A stretch of DNA of 64,000 nucleotides from Luidia sarsii (lineage: Eukaryota; Echinodermata; Asteroidea; Paxillosida; Luidiidae), in NCBI GenBank assembly GCA_949987565.1, contig OX465119.1:13308578-13372577 (forward strand), written 5' to 3'. Position numbers and translations under genes: made by a program. Position 1 is the stretch's first letter. Each line of letters opens with the position of its first letter. Shown piece after piece: positions 43,191-54,752 of the stretch. The notes under the pieces were generated by a model. It was not told the DNA's origin, ran no database searches, and was given only the letters and a program-made list of their open reading frames with translations.

Positions 43191-43719
43191 CAGACAGAGA
43201 GATGGAGAGACAATCCCAAAGTGAGGGGGAACAGAATGGTGTCAATGCAGGGCTGTCTCCATTTGCAATCAGGTTCCTACAGCCACTCAACCTTCCCCCT
43301 CTTCCCCCTGCCCCAGCCCCAACCCAACCCCCTCTGACTTCTAATTCTGATCCCTCTCCTTCCCTTCCGGCGCTTAAAAAAAAATGGTGTCGTGGGGTAG
43401 GCAGCAAGCCAGTAGATTACCCCCCCCCCCCTCCCCAATAGTCCCTGGCCTCTCGATGCCCTCAAAAAAGCTTGCCGACGCGCCTAACATTTTCGTGCCA
43501 AGGAATTTTCTCCCTCTTTTTTTTTTTTAAAGGAGGCCTCTATTCTCTCTCTCCCCATCTCTCTCTCTCTCTCTCTCTCTCTTTCTGTATTTCTGTATTT
43601 CCACTCATATAAAATGGACGAAACCTAAGTAAGGCCTTTCTTCCTTGGCCCCTACCCCTTTTTGAACCCCACCGCCCTCCGCCTCCCTTGGTATCTTGGA
43701 CTGGGAAGAAAGAAAGAGA
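43191..43719. other. unique sequence with (CT)n, no gene seen
   Basis: C run at 43422-43432, T run at 43517-43528, (CT)n at 43557-43582. The frames that cross the N gap are not meaningful. Confidence 0.5.
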
Positions 43720-43995
43720 CCTCTGGTGGAGAGAGAAGAGGAGAGAGAGGATGAGTAGAGAGGAGCAGGAGAGAGGATAGAGGATGAGTAGAGAGAAGGA
43801 GGAGGAGATTGGAAGAAGAGGAGGAGGAGGGAGGAGAAGGGAGAGAGGAAAGAGGAGAGGAGAGAGGGGGAGAGGAGAGAGGAGAGAGAAGGAGAGAATA
43901 AAGAAGAAGAGGATAGAGGATGAGTAGAGAGAAGGAGGAGAGAGGATAGAGGAGGAGGAGAGAGGAGCAGGAGAAGAGAGGAGAAGGAAGACCGG
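43720..43995. repeat. (GAGAGGA)n array with GAGGATAGAGGATGAGTAGA units
   Basis: Purine-rich repeat. The block GAGGATAGAGGATGAGTAGA followed by GAGAAGGAGG occurs near 43773 and 43910 (period about 137). Confidence 0.94.
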
Positions 43996-44948
43996 ATGTC
44001 GTGCGACGGTGATCCCAAAAGGGGAAAATCTTTAAATGGAAGACCTCCAACGCCCCATCGCCCTCCCCCTCTCTACCACGGCACCACCACCCTATAGTCT
44101 CCCCGCCCGCACCAAAATAAGAAATCTTCCCCTAAAAAAAAAAAAAGGGAGGGTCTGTGGCCTTTGCGTGCCCTTTCGTCACTGCCGGGGGTGTTTAGGG
44201 CAGGAATTTGGGCCAATTTGTTAGCGTAGCCATTCTGGGGGGAATGGGGAGGGGGGGGGGGGGGTGCCCAGGCATTTGGGTAGCTGTTGGTATCAGCCAG
44301 ACCACGCTTGCTATACCCTAATTACACTTCACCTCCAAACAGAGGTGCAATCTTTTTGAGAAAAAAAATTTCTTCGGAAAAACCTTCGGCAAAATCATCG
44401 CGACACACTCACTTGAAAGACATTTTTCCCACTTTTAGAATTTAAAGTGATGTACAAAAATGTTGCAAACCGCTTACGGTACTTTTCGAATTTGGAAGAG
44501 TTTCCCTGACCATGTTGTTGGTGCAATTTCCTGCTCAGGATTCTATTTCATTAGAGGCAGGAATATTCCTATCAGGAATTTCATTTCTAATTCCAGAAAA
44601 CAAAACCTGTAGCATCATAGCATCAATGCTCCTATTTTATAAACCAATGCACTGGGTAGTTCATCTACTAGGAAGAATCCATTTCCATCTCTGGACTGAA
44701 TTTGTGTCTTAATTGTCTTAAGTTTAGACATTTTATTTAGCACATTGCTCTCTTAATTTAGGAACATTTTATTTAGGAAGATTCCTATACCCTTGTTATG
44801 AAATAGAGCCTTGGTCTTCGAGCCTTCAAAGGCCGACGACATGAATTCCTCCTTACATGATAATTTTTTTCATCATTTATTTGAACAACGCTATCTATAA
44901 ATTATCTGGTGAGATACTGTGGACCATTGATTGGCCTTTGGGAATTTT
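43996..44948. other. unique sequence, no gene seen
   Basis: A run at 44137-44149, G run at 44246-44262. At 44448-44477, GTGATGTACAAAAATGTTGC AAACCGCTTAC is the distal end of a CGAAACGTC-family repeat without its core. No exon is supported. Confidence 0.45.
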
Positions 44949-45314
44949 ATAACATATACAACATTGGTAAAAGTCAAAAACATTGCCTCAGTTTGTGTGT
45001 TAAACCATTAAACATTCCCAAAAAGAAATCCTGCGAAGGTTTACGCTCAAATGGTAATCTGAGAAAGTAGAAAAAGCAAAAAGGCCATCATTGTTTTCGT
45101 ACCGTTCTGTAGTGTAAGAAATAGTTTTTTACTCGCAAGTAATCAACTATTTGTCGATGTTTAAGTGAAGATTTATCGAAACGTACAGCATCCCAGACCG
45201 TAACTTGATTTCAACATGAGGATTCTATCATGGCTATCTACAAACTGTGTGAATTAGAAGGGAATCTTAGACATGGATGTTTTCCAATCTTCCCAATGTT
45301 GTATTGGGCCTTAA
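44949..45314. mobile_element. complete MITE-like element of about 366 bases, second copy
   Basis: Collinear with 22709-23074. The left terminal repeat is degraded to ATATACAACATTGG; the right end CCAATGTTGTATTGGGCCTTAA is intact. Internal blocks match closely (TTTGTGTGTTAAACCATTAA, TACCGTTCTGTAGTGTAAGA, ACATGAGGATTCTATCATGG). The two copies diverge by perhaps one position in ten by eye. Confidence 0.88.
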
Positions 45315-47039
45315 AAATTCTGGAGGGCTATTGCTCACATAAGCGATTTGTATATCTAAACAAACAAAAACAAAGACAACCCACCCCCCTCCCCCCGAAA
45401 AAAAACCCAACAACCCCAAAACCCAAGAATCTTGTCATACTTTTAAGAAGCTTTGCAGAACCGAACCAGGACTGGATTTCACAGAGCCTTACAATGCATC
45501 GTAACCCATCTTACGATGGATAAACCGACCGTAAAATTGTCACAGGTTGTGCAATTTTCTTGCGTAGCTCTCACCGTCTTGCGATCAGATGTGGGCAACG
45601 ACGAGTTTGTTGTAACGGAAGACGAGTTTGTTGAAACGGACAACAACCTCCAGTTCTTGACCAGTGCTTTACAATCCTTGCTAAAAAAATTCCTCTACCC
45701 CCCACAAACGAAAAACCTTCTCTCCACTCTTTCACAAAATGTCAACCCCGTGCATATTATTAAAAGAAATGATACGGATAGTTTCTGAAAAGCCTTCTTA
45801 AAAAATAACAACAAAACAGCATCCCCTTTCGGGTGTTTCAACGAAAAATCCTCAAACCTCCAACTCACAGAATATTAGCACAAGCACCTTGAATGGCAAA
45901 GTGAAAGTATTTTTTTTTTACCGCTTGGAGACAAATAAAAAAAAAAAAACCCACAAACCGCACCCCCAACTTCCCTGTTGCAAAAAGAAACTTGAGTTGT
46001 TACACAATCTTAGTTCATATTATGCAATCCCAGAGACAGGAGTTTGCATTTCGTGACCAAAAAAGGTACTCGTCATGCCTCGTCACATACAAGCCTAAAA
46101 TTGTCAGGCTCACAAAAGTTCCCTTCTTTCGACCGATAAACAATCTCAGCAAAAGGTTCCTTACAACTTACTTTTTACCAAACCCTGGATGAAGACATAA
46201 TTCGGGCGACAGAATTCCCACAATGACACCCGTAAGAGTGACCAGGATCCTCAGCAAACACACGCCCTTTTGAGGTTAGATATTCCCAAACCAAACACAA
46301 ATCTTTCTTCTTGCAAGCCGAACCTTGATTTCGTGGAATGAATTCTCGGCCTGCCCACGTAAAGTACACAGTGCTCGCTGTCCTTCATAGCATGGAAACA
46401 TTCAATTGATAAATACTTACTAACACATTTTGACACAATGTCAAAGTCAAACATTTTCTTGGCCATTTTTTCTTAACAGTTAGAGGGCCTGACGTTTCAA
46501 TCCATCAGGATCGTTCTCTTTGCCTTTGAGAAAGTGTTATTTTGATCAGTTGTTGTTCAGAACACTGATCAACTGATGTATGATTTGTGCCGTGCCCATA
46601 AAAAGACCGTTTTTTCAGCAGTTTGATGATAAAGGTACATGTACCTTCAGGTCCAAAACTATTCAACAAATAGTTGAAGAAAAAAAGGATCAAGAATAAT
46701 GGATTTCAAGTCCACCGTTCATGTAAAAGCAACTACCAAGGTACTAGTTTGGGATTTGTCTGAATTTGAGTCTTTCCAGAGGAGTGAACACCGAGGTCAG
46801 GATTTTAAGGTCAGGGTTTTGGCTTGGTTGGTTGAGGGGGGACAGGCATGGGAGGATTGAGCACGCTACATCTAATTGATCATGACAACGATGAACACAG
46901 GGATGCTGGTTTGAATGCTGTTGCTGTATTGCATGGCAAAGTCTGGCACCCCGACTTCACTGTCTGACATAATGTGGCAATCCACACCAGCCATGTACAG
47001 ATAATATAATGTGCTGCGGACTACATCATAAAAGTCTGA
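45315..47039. other. unique sequence, no gene seen
   Basis: Contains a palindromic-family fragment at 45475-45535 (ATTTCACAGAGCCTTACAAT, GCATCGTAACCC). It also has a reverse CGAAACGTC-family fragment at about 46480-46540 (AGGGCCTGACGTTTCAATCC) with an altered core. Short frames are unrecognised. Confidence 0.45.
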
Positions 47040-47855
47040 TCATCCCAACGACTTGCCAATTTTGGAACTTGGCGATCTCAACCGCCCAAAACAAATGCAA
47101 CTATCTTCTAGAAGAATCTGAGAATCTGTGTTTTTCTCTTTACTCTTGCTGTCATGCAGTGGACTGAAATTTGGAGTCGATTTTGCCTCATCATGGCAAA
47201 GGTATGCTCTGTTGGGAGGGGAGGAGGAGGAAGGGGAGGGGAGGAGGAGGGAGGCAGAGAATGACTGAGGCTGAAAACCTCTCCGAGGATTGCGTAACCA
47301 CCGGACAGCGGCGGGAACACTGTGGAGGCGGACCATACCGGCTCTCCTCTCCTCCCCCGGGTCATGTGACCCCCATGAGGGAACGGTCTTCGGTGACACA
47401 ACCTGCATCACCGACAGGCATTGGAGGATGAGGGGGAGAGGGGAGGGAGAGGAGGGGGGGGGGAGCCATCTGCACACCCACCCACCCACCCATCCAGAGC
47501 ATATAGGGGAGTGAGCTGCAGGAGAATGAGGACAGTGCGAGGGAGAGACGGAGAGAGCGAGACGGCAAGAGAGAGAGAGAGAGGAAGGAGTGGGCGGATG
47601 GATATTCGACGGCCGACTCACTCTCCAACCAGATAGGCTGTCTACAAAGCAGTGCTTGCTTGGGCGGCCTGCCAACCAGCGATTTGCTCCGTGGAACAGA
47701 AGAAGGGAGAGAGACAGAGACACAGAGAGAGGGACACGGAGGAACAGACCACGCGATGTGCAACGGCACCCGCAATTCTGCCGGCTATCGGACGCTGACC
47801 CGCGGTCGACAAAGTTTTTTTTTTTTTTGTCTTCCCCTCTATCGCTCCCTTTCAG
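47040..47855. promoter_or_regulatory. GC-richer upstream-like region
   Basis: From about 47220 the sequence turns GC-rich with CpGs, purine arrays (47220-47260, 47430-47460, 47560-47585) and a pyrimidine tract at the end. A promoter or 5' untranslated region for the exon candidates that follow is plausible, but no TATA box or defined initiator is visible and the open frames on both strands (up to 323 codons) overlap each other. Treated as regulatory context only. Confidence 0.2.
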
Positions 47856-48018
47856 GGCTCGACGAGCCACGGACAAATCCACCGTCATCTGCCGGCGAGG
47901 GCAGTCTTTCGCTGGTTCCCGGCCACCGTCGAACAGCGTTGGCGGCCAAATCGTCCTCTCGGTCACGGCACCGGTCAGACTGCACAGGCTCTTTGGGAAG
48001 CCATCCTTCATAATCGGG
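47856..48018 (+). CDS. possible internal exon with strong splice acceptor (unrecognised)
   Basis: A long pyrimidine tract (47815-47853) ends in CCCTTTCAG|GG, an almost ideal 3' splice site. The next 163 bases are open in the frame reading RARRATDKSTVICRRGQSFA and later GGQIVLSVTAPVRLHRLFGK. A second frame is also open. The downstream edge is the weaker donor TCGGG|GTAAAA, with GT at 48019. The block is CpG-rich compared with its flanks. No domain is recognised and the strand is supported only by the splice signals. Confidence 0.22.
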
Positions 48019-48401
48019 GTAAAAAAAAAAAAAAAACGAGCAAAAATAGCACGTACGGGGGCGGACGCAATGCATCAGAGGCCCAGGTCGGTGATTGGGG
48101 CAAAAAAACCAGCCCTAACAAACGACAGCAAATCACCACGACGAGGCAAAGACAGAGACAAAGACAATCGTAAGCAGATGAGTAATTTTCATTCGCCTCT
48201 CATCTCGTCGGACTTGCGTCACGAAACAGACCTCCGATCTTCTCAGGGGAGGGAAAGAAAAAAAAAAGGTTTCTAGAAACCACATGGCGAACTTCAGAGA
48301 ACGAGAGAACAAACCAAACGCCGATGAAAAACCAAACGAGGAAACGAGCCACGAGAGAGGACGACAAACTTTGAACTCCAAATAAAAAGGGCAGGCAGAT
48401 T

Positions 48402-48433
<32 letters not shown>

Positions 48434-48624
48434 GCTGTGAAATGCGCACGGGTTTCGTAAACTCCATGCCTGTCCACCCACGCAGATCTGACTCCGACTG
48501 ACGCAAATCGTGTGATGAGAATGCAAAATGGCCATTACCAATTTGGGGTGTTTTCTGTTTTCATTTTCCACCTCATCTTTCGCTAGATTTTTTCTTTTTT
48601 TTCCCCATTCCACATTTTTTTCAG
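48019..48624. other. putative intron or upstream sequence
   Basis: Includes an A run at 48020-48036, a (CT)n patch at 48402-48434 and a strong polypyrimidine tract at 48585-48622 leading into the acceptor of the next candidate exon. Confidence 0.35.
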
Positions 48625-48991
48625 CGGAGAGTTAAGGGCTAGTGCCGAGAACTTGTCCTTCCCCTAAAATCCAGCGGCTTCTCGCAAAAAAACAAGCAGA
48701 GGAGGAGAGCTTGCACGACGACGAGCAACTCGCGAGGCGACTCTCCGAGGTTCAGAACCTGCCAGAGTCCTGCCTCCCCCTCACCCTTCTCCCCCGACGA
48801 GCAAAAACAAACCTCTTCAAGAAGAACTGAGAGTGTTTGGCAGAGGACGGGGGGTCGGGGAAGGACGGAGTTTGGCGGAGTGACTGAGAGACAGAGAGAC
48901 AGAGGAGAAGAATTGCAGATGTCGGGATGGGATGAAGACAGGCACCAAACAGGACTGGCACGGATCTCATGAATGCTAGCCTCACCGCCCG
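48625..48991 (+). other. possible 5' exon bounded by splice acceptor and donor, coding start near its end
   Basis: ACATTTTTTTCAG|CGG at 48624/48625 and CGCCCG|GTAAGT with GT at 48992 are both near-consensus. Inside, all frames near the acceptor hit early stops, so most of the exon would be untranslated. The last ATG, at 48969, is open through the donor (MNASLTAR, interrupted after the second base pair of the final codon by the splice). Earlier ATGs at 48917 and 48925-48935 give short upstream frames ending before the donor. A GTG-started frame at 48642 contains KIQRLLAKKQAEEESLHDDE, which looks protein-like, but it ends at 48830. No product can be named. Confidence 0.28.
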
Positions 48992-49792
48992 GTAAGTTTA
49001 TCTGTTATGATTGGTTCGTTTCTTCTATGATAAATGCTCTCACTGTATCCATAGGAGGGGGGGGGGAAACCCACACAAAAAATCAAAAACACAAGAACTT
49101 GTGCCACCTTTCTTACCCCAGTCTTTTCCTTGACTGATATCCTCACAGAAAGTGAATTTTTGTAGATCCTCACTTTTACTCAGATACATTTAGAGGGGAA
49201 CAAAATTTTAAAAAAGCAGATTTTCTTTCAGTTTCACTGACAAGTTGACAACTGTGTTTTCATCTGCTACTTTAGCGTTACTTCTCATCAACTGATTTTG
49301 GTAATTTTGGTCTGAAAAGACACCCCAGAAGAATTGATTTGACACCGTACCGACGCGACAACACACACGGTCTGCACTTGCTGGGACGCCCCCTCAATTC
49401 TTCCCCGCCACACGACCGACCGACCGACCGACCGACCGAACAACAGGCCGACTGGACGGCAGAGCGACCGACCAAATGTCTGTCCCCGGGATAGTCTGAA
49501 TGTTCGGCATGCCACTAGCCCTTAACTCTCGGCACAAGGACCCAATGCCAGCCCACCAAATAAACAACCAAACAAAATCAATCCTGCTATAGGATCTAAT
49601 CATGTGCCAGTCAATATTTCATTTTGCTAACTCTAGTCAGACAAGCACTGTGTGACATTTATGTAGTAATATACTTTGAGAGAGGGGAGACATGGGGGAA
49701 AATGACTATGAAATCTTCACACCAAACCCCTTTTATTTGTGAATCTCTGGATCTCTTTTTTTTTTCCAGTCCTGGCCAATCTTTTCGGAAAG
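48992..49792. other. putative intron sequence
   Basis: Contains (CCGA)n at 49417-49440 and an inverted copy of the 5' edge of the preceding candidate exon at 49511-49534. T-rich tract at 49757-49767. No other feature. Confidence 0.4.
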
Positions 49793-49893
49793 CTTGTTTC
49801 CGTTTGTAAATTCTGATCAGAATTGCCTTGTTTCCATTTGTAAATTCTGATCAGAATTGCCTTGTTTCCATTTGTAAAATCTGATCAAATTGC
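49793..49893 (+). repeat. 34-base tandem repeat, three units, each with a 16-base palindrome
   Basis: Units start CTTGTTTCCRTTTGTAAATT and end CAGAATTGC. AATTCTGATCAGAATT is a perfect palindrome at 49809-49824 and 49843-49858; the third unit is degraded (AATCTGATCAAATT). Confidence 0.93.
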
Positions 49894-52224
49894 CGTGTTT
49901 TTGGTTTATTAGTTGAGGGTGAAAGAGTCGTGAACGATTGCGGAATTATTTCCTTCCAACTCACACTTGCGGGCAAAACAATGCCCCGTTTTGATCAAGA
50001 TTTGGTTTGGGGCTGAAGTTCGCAGTGGTAGTCCTTCTTAATATTATATTTCTTTGAAGAAGGAGTCAGGGTTTTGGGGTGGGTTTTTTTTTGGCAGGGC
50101 ATCTTTCAAACAATGCCGCTGTCTGTTTCTCTAGGTCATGCAAGAACTAAAGGCTCATAATGCTAGTTTGTACTGGTTTTCAGAAGGCCATTCCCCCCCC
50201 CCCCCCGAGACAACCTTGAAAACCAGATGGGGGAAGAAGAGGAGGAGGGGGTTCGCTCTGTCCTTCAAACGCTTAGGGATGGATTTGGGAAGGATTTAGG
50301 AGAGGAGGAGGAGGATGAGAGAGAGAGAAAGAGGGGGGATAGGAGAGGGGGCTGGTGGAGACTGGGGCATCTAGGTCTGTAGCTGTCTGAGGAGCCTTCT
50401 GTTATACAGTAAAAAATGATTTCCTTAAAAAAACCTGCAAAGCTAATCGCACTGTCTGCCTTTTGCTGACGATTCTCCGGGGAGAAGACAGGGCCACCTA
50501 AACCTTTCAACTCGGTCAAGGGTTTAACGAGAGCAAATAATCGGACAATCAAACTCGGTTTTTTTCTTTCTATTTCATTCCTTGTCGAGGAAAGGGGGCG
50601 GGAGGAAGGAGGGGGAGAAGGTCGGGAGGTGCAGTGTGAGGGGGAATGACACAGACAGAGAAACTCCCATGTGGGGGTTGAGCAAACCGCCCGTGCCGGC
50701 TGGCTCTAGTCGTGGGGCAGAACGGAGCCGGCTCCCCCACGGACAAGGTTGGCGAGGCCTGGTGGGGGTGTACGCATACAGCCTACTGCACGGAACATGC
50801 AGCATACATCACAATCTCAAGATAGGTGTATTTAACTCGCAACAGATTATACAAAGAGGACTCAAATCGTATATACTGGAGGACATTTTTGGGGTGTTTT
50901 GGGGAGGGAGGGGAGGCGAAGAAAAACCCTTTTTGTAACAGCCGTGTGATTTACCATGTTGAATGTGAGTCCAATGAAGAAAAACCCAGTATCAGCCTCA
51001 TTGCAAGGTGTAAATAATTTCACGCAGAACAGTTCTGGACACTGGAAAAACTCTTCTCTTTTTTTCCTTTTTTTTTTGGTCTTTCTTCTTTCAAATCCCG
51101 TAACAAAGAAATACAGGCACTGTCCTGATCATGGAGTAACTTTACGCGGAAAAAAGTTGCGAGCGGCGAGATGCGGGCGCAGTCACGCCGACGAGAAAAC
51201 ATTCTTCTGGGCTTTGCGCTGTCACGCGCGGCAATTTGACGCATGGCCCGGACGAGTCGCGGCAACGTCAGCCGGGGATGTCAGATGTGTCGCTCTCGCT
51301 TTTCTCGTGCAGTTTTTTGGGGGGGTTGGAATCAAAAGACGGGGGGACGAGTGACAATGCGCGTCGTGTGCGGGCATAATCCCTTGCCTGTCTGTCCCTA
51401 CTCAGGATTCTTTGCTCCACACTCAAAGTAGCCCACATGTCATCCATTCCCCCCCAAAAAAAAAAGAAAGAAAGAAAGAATCAGTGTTTTAAAAAAGACA
51501 CAGGAAAAAAAACCTTCGCACCCCAAAGTAGCCCCGTGCTTTTCTTTAACCAAAGTCCAACCCCCCCCCACCCCAATCCTCATCCAGCCCAAAACATTTC
51601 TGCAGATGTTCCGACACATGTTTGCATTTTTCGGGCCATTTTGAAATCTATCCCCCTTTTCCCGTTGAATCAAACTCAGCCTTCTACAGGGAGGGAGGGA
51701 GGGAGGGAAGGAGGGAGGGAGGGAGGGAAGGAGGGAGGTTAGAGGGAGGGGGCATCTTGGCCAAAAGAATCTTAATTTGAAACACGCGTTTTGGTGGGGG
51801 GGGGGTTTCCCCCATTTTCTTCTCTTTCTTTCATTTTGGTTTGAAATTATTGTTTGATTTTTTTCTCTCTCTTGACAGAATGTGGGTCAATCCAGCTTTT
51901 GGGCTTTTTCTATCTTTAACTTGTAGTCGGAATTCCAGGAATTCCAGTCTTCATGTCATCCCCATTTTCGTTTTCAACCAATTGCTTGTTCTAAAAGTGT
52001 TCCTGAGCAAATTAGGTTTCACTGCCAGGCAAATGAGTTTGACACAACAGTTGCACAGGTGGAGAGAGAGAGAGAGAGCTCTTCTGAAAATCTAGCCTCA
52101 AAAGTTGATGCACCCCAAAAATGTCGCAAATTGTAGACAAACTTTTAATAAATGATTAAGATGTGAATCTCGGGGGGGGGGGGGGGAGGGAAGAAAAAAA
52201 AAATCTAACAAAAACTGACGGGGA
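49894..52224. other. unique sequence, no gene seen
   Basis: A CpG-rich patch lies at 51145-51310 without clear exon borders. Simple repeats: C run 50194-50206, GGAGGA at 50238-50310, (GGGA)n at 51690-51738, (GA)n at 52061-52078, G run at 52171-52185. Frames of up to 132 codons are unrecognised. Confidence 0.4.
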
Positions 52225-52435
52225 ACTTTTGAACAAATTGAAAAATTGGCAAAGAAAACTTGGACTGGACCGGGACCTGAACCCGAGACCGCTGGATTAA
52301 CGTACCAGTGCTCTTCCATCTGAGCTTTCCTTAGATGGTGGCCTTCCCCAAATAGTCAACTAGTCTTTGCCGAAAAGAAAAAACATGGCGGCTTGATGTT
52401 TCGATCCTTGCAGGACCTTTCTCAGAGGTCGAATG
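52225..52435 (-). mobile_element. tRNA-derived SINE, minus orientation, with adjoining CGAAACGTC core
   Basis: On the minus strand the order is AGAAAGGTCCTGCAAGGATC, then CGGCAAAGACTAGTTGACTA, then an A-box region AAAGCTCAGATGGAAGAG, then a B box GGTTCAGGTCC. The end is CAGTCCAAGTTTTCTTTGCC and CAATTTGTTCAAAAGTTCC. This copy shows the CGAAACGTC core lying 5' of the tRNA-like part. Confidence 0.8.
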
Positions 52436-53129
52436 CTAGTCTCCAGATCAGATTCAGGGGGGGGGGGGGAGTAGGAGACACAGACCTTTTGAGATTGCAA
52501 AATATAAACCTAAAGATCATATTTTGGTGATTTTGTTTCCCCCGTCTTTCTTGACTTTGCTTTGTAACGCTTGAATGCATTGTGTTCCCAGTGTGGGTAT
52601 CCCGCTTTGACACGGAACGCGACTAGTCAGTAATGTCACAGCCCGCCCCCCCCCCACCCCAAATTGGCCAGCCCAAATATCACTGTCTATATGAACCTGA
52701 GACCTTCTGTCACATTTCTAGAATTTGTAGCCCTCTAAATGTTTCATTCATTGAGGGACTGATAGTTTGTGATATTTTCGTTCTGCCCTTTTCCGGAAAG
52801 GGGTTAGCATAAGAAAGAAACCAGGTAGGTATTGAATTATTTTTTTTTGTATCTATTTATCTTTTAAGGGCACACCTTAAGTCCTTCCCCACGGTAGATC
52901 GAGCTATTCATGAGCACCCTCTTTGAACCCTTTTGGGTTGCTAGAGGGGGGAAGAGGGGGAGAGAGCCAGACAACTGGGTACAATGGAATGGGTTCCAGG
53001 CACCCAGTTCTTGTGGCGTATCTTTTTTTTCTTTTTTTTTCGTGCGTGAGATGAGGACATGAACCCTGTGATCCAGTGAGCCTTTTCAGCGGCAGTATAT
53101 TTAGTGTCGCCCGTGAAAGAGATCGAGAT
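52436..53129. other. unique sequence, no gene seen
   Basis: G run 52458-52469, C run 52646-52656, T runs at 52841-52848 and 53022-53040. No exon. Confidence 0.45.
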
Positions 53130-53195
53130 AGAGAGAGAGAGAGAGAGCAAGAGCGAGCGAGAGAGGAGAGAGAGAGAGAGAAAAGAGAAGGGGAA
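53130..53195. repeat. (GA)n microsatellite
   Basis: GAGAGA with GCGA and AAGA interruptions. Confidence 0.9.
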
Positions 53196-53593
53196 AACGA
53201 GGACATATATAGGGATGAAAATGTCATTCAGCCCACACACCGAGTCTGGCGAGCTGGCAACACGCCGGGGCGATCGACGACGACGATGCATACGGGGGTG
53301 ATTGTTGAGGTCCGTCCCCGTGACTGGTTTCGGCTATTGGATCTGCCGAGAGAAGAGGCAGAAGGGAGGGAGGGCGGGAGGGAGGGAGTCAGGGACGGAG
53401 GGGGACGGGTCTGAATGGTGAGGGGGGGGGGACCTTTACGGACGACCGGCTGTTTGTGTCTCGTGTCGCTGCGGCCTTTATCAGTCAAATCACCGCGCCT
53501 CCCGTGGTGTGGGGGGGGCTGGGATGGTGGGCAGGATTTGGTCGGGGGGCAGGGGGGGGGGAGACAAGACAGGAACTCACCCACTACCGGCTC
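53196..53593. other. GC-rich proximal upstream region
   Basis: CpG-containing sequence with GGGA repeats at 53363-53400 and long G runs (53418-53427, 53508-53516, 53553-53560). It leads into the TATA-like element, so proximal promoter is a reasonable reading, though no defined factor site is clear. Confidence 0.3.
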
Positions 53594-53600
53594 TATTTAA
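53594..53600 (+). promoter_or_regulatory. TATA-like core element
   Basis: TATTTAA within GGCTCTATTTAAGCCGGGGG. The GC-rich flanks, the GCGAGCGAGGAGACAGAGG sequence about 25-35 bases downstream and the exon candidate at 54753 on the same strand make it the best core-promoter candidate in the window. The short GGCT/AGCC inverted arms around it may be coincidental. Confidence 0.3.
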
Positions 53601-54752
53601 GCCGGGGGAGATGCGAGCGAGGAGACAGAGGAGGGAGAGCGCTGGTGGGAAGCTCATTCCGGAGGAGGGGGAGCAAGGGGGTTGGCGTTTTGGCAGACCA
53701 GGTAACGGGCCAATGCCGGCGGTCTCTACGCTGAGGATCAGGGATCAGCGCGACGGACATCTGGTCATTCCGCTCACTTTTGTGTTCACTCTCCAGGCGA
53801 AGGATGTAAAAAAAAAAAAACACAAATAAAACGAGCCAGATTTCTCTTCCGGAGAGTGATGCTCGCCGACGGAAAAAAAGACGGATCTCCGTGTGGAAGT
53901 AGCCGAAGAGAGGAAAAGATGCGACGAGAGGAGAGGAGGGGGTAGACGAGAGGGGGGAGGGGGGAGGGAGACGGAGGGCGCCGGCGAGATGACACGGACG
54001 GATACCGGTACCAACGTCGGGAGCTTGTCACGGGACATGTACCGGCATGACGTGACAGATGACCTCTGGCACGCTCCCCTCCCCCCCCTCCTCCCCTCCA
54101 CCCCTCTGGAAGACGATTGCTGCACCATCTGTTGTGGGGGGTCAAAACCCCCGTAGGCAAGAGGATCAGAGAGAGGGGGGGAGGAGAGAGAAAGAGGAGA
54201 GGACGGGGAGAGAAGAGGAGAAGAGGAGGGGGGTGCGTGGATCGGCAGAACATATGAGGATGAGAGGGGATGGGAAGGAGGAGAGGTAGAGGGGGGGGGA
54301 GACAGTCACCGTGCACCCAATCACCAACCCAATCTCTCGGACCGTAGACAGGTAGGCAGACATTCCATCACTGCCTTCCCATTTAAAGACTGCTCATCGA
54401 TGCAGACGAGCCTCTCTGCCTCTCTCTCTCTCTCCCTGACTCCTCAGTCGCATCAAGATCTGATGAAGGCGCACGTGGGGGAGGTGGACGCGCACAGTCA
54501 CTCTACCGATCGGGGGAAGGACGGGCCAGCACACAGCAACTCTCTCAGGCAGACCTCCGAAGAAAAACTTGGAAGCAGAACCAGGGCCGGCAATCCACCA
54601 CGGCAGTCCCCGGCCTTAAGACTACCCAGCAGTTTCCCCCTTCCCGTTTCGGGGAGTGCCTTGACGATATCTTCGAGCTGCGACAGTCTCTGTGTGCGGG
54701 ATTTCTCAGGGCCGCTTCAAAAAAAAAAATGTTTTTTTTTTTTCTCTGGCAG
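53601..54752 (+). other. possible 5' untranslated and intronic region
   Basis: Purine-rich and CpG-rich sequence downstream of the TATA-like element. A candidate acceptor CTGACTCCTCAG|TCGC lies near 54453, after a (CT)n tract. The frame that follows is open from there to 54720 (SHQDLMKAHVGEVDAHSHST, later SALTISSSCDSLCVRDFSGP), which may be another exon. The minus strand is also open, so coding is unproven. Confidence 0.25.

Noticed and set aside
42926..43441. Open frames running through the N block
   Set aside because: Unknown bases cannot give an open frame; these are artefacts of the gap.
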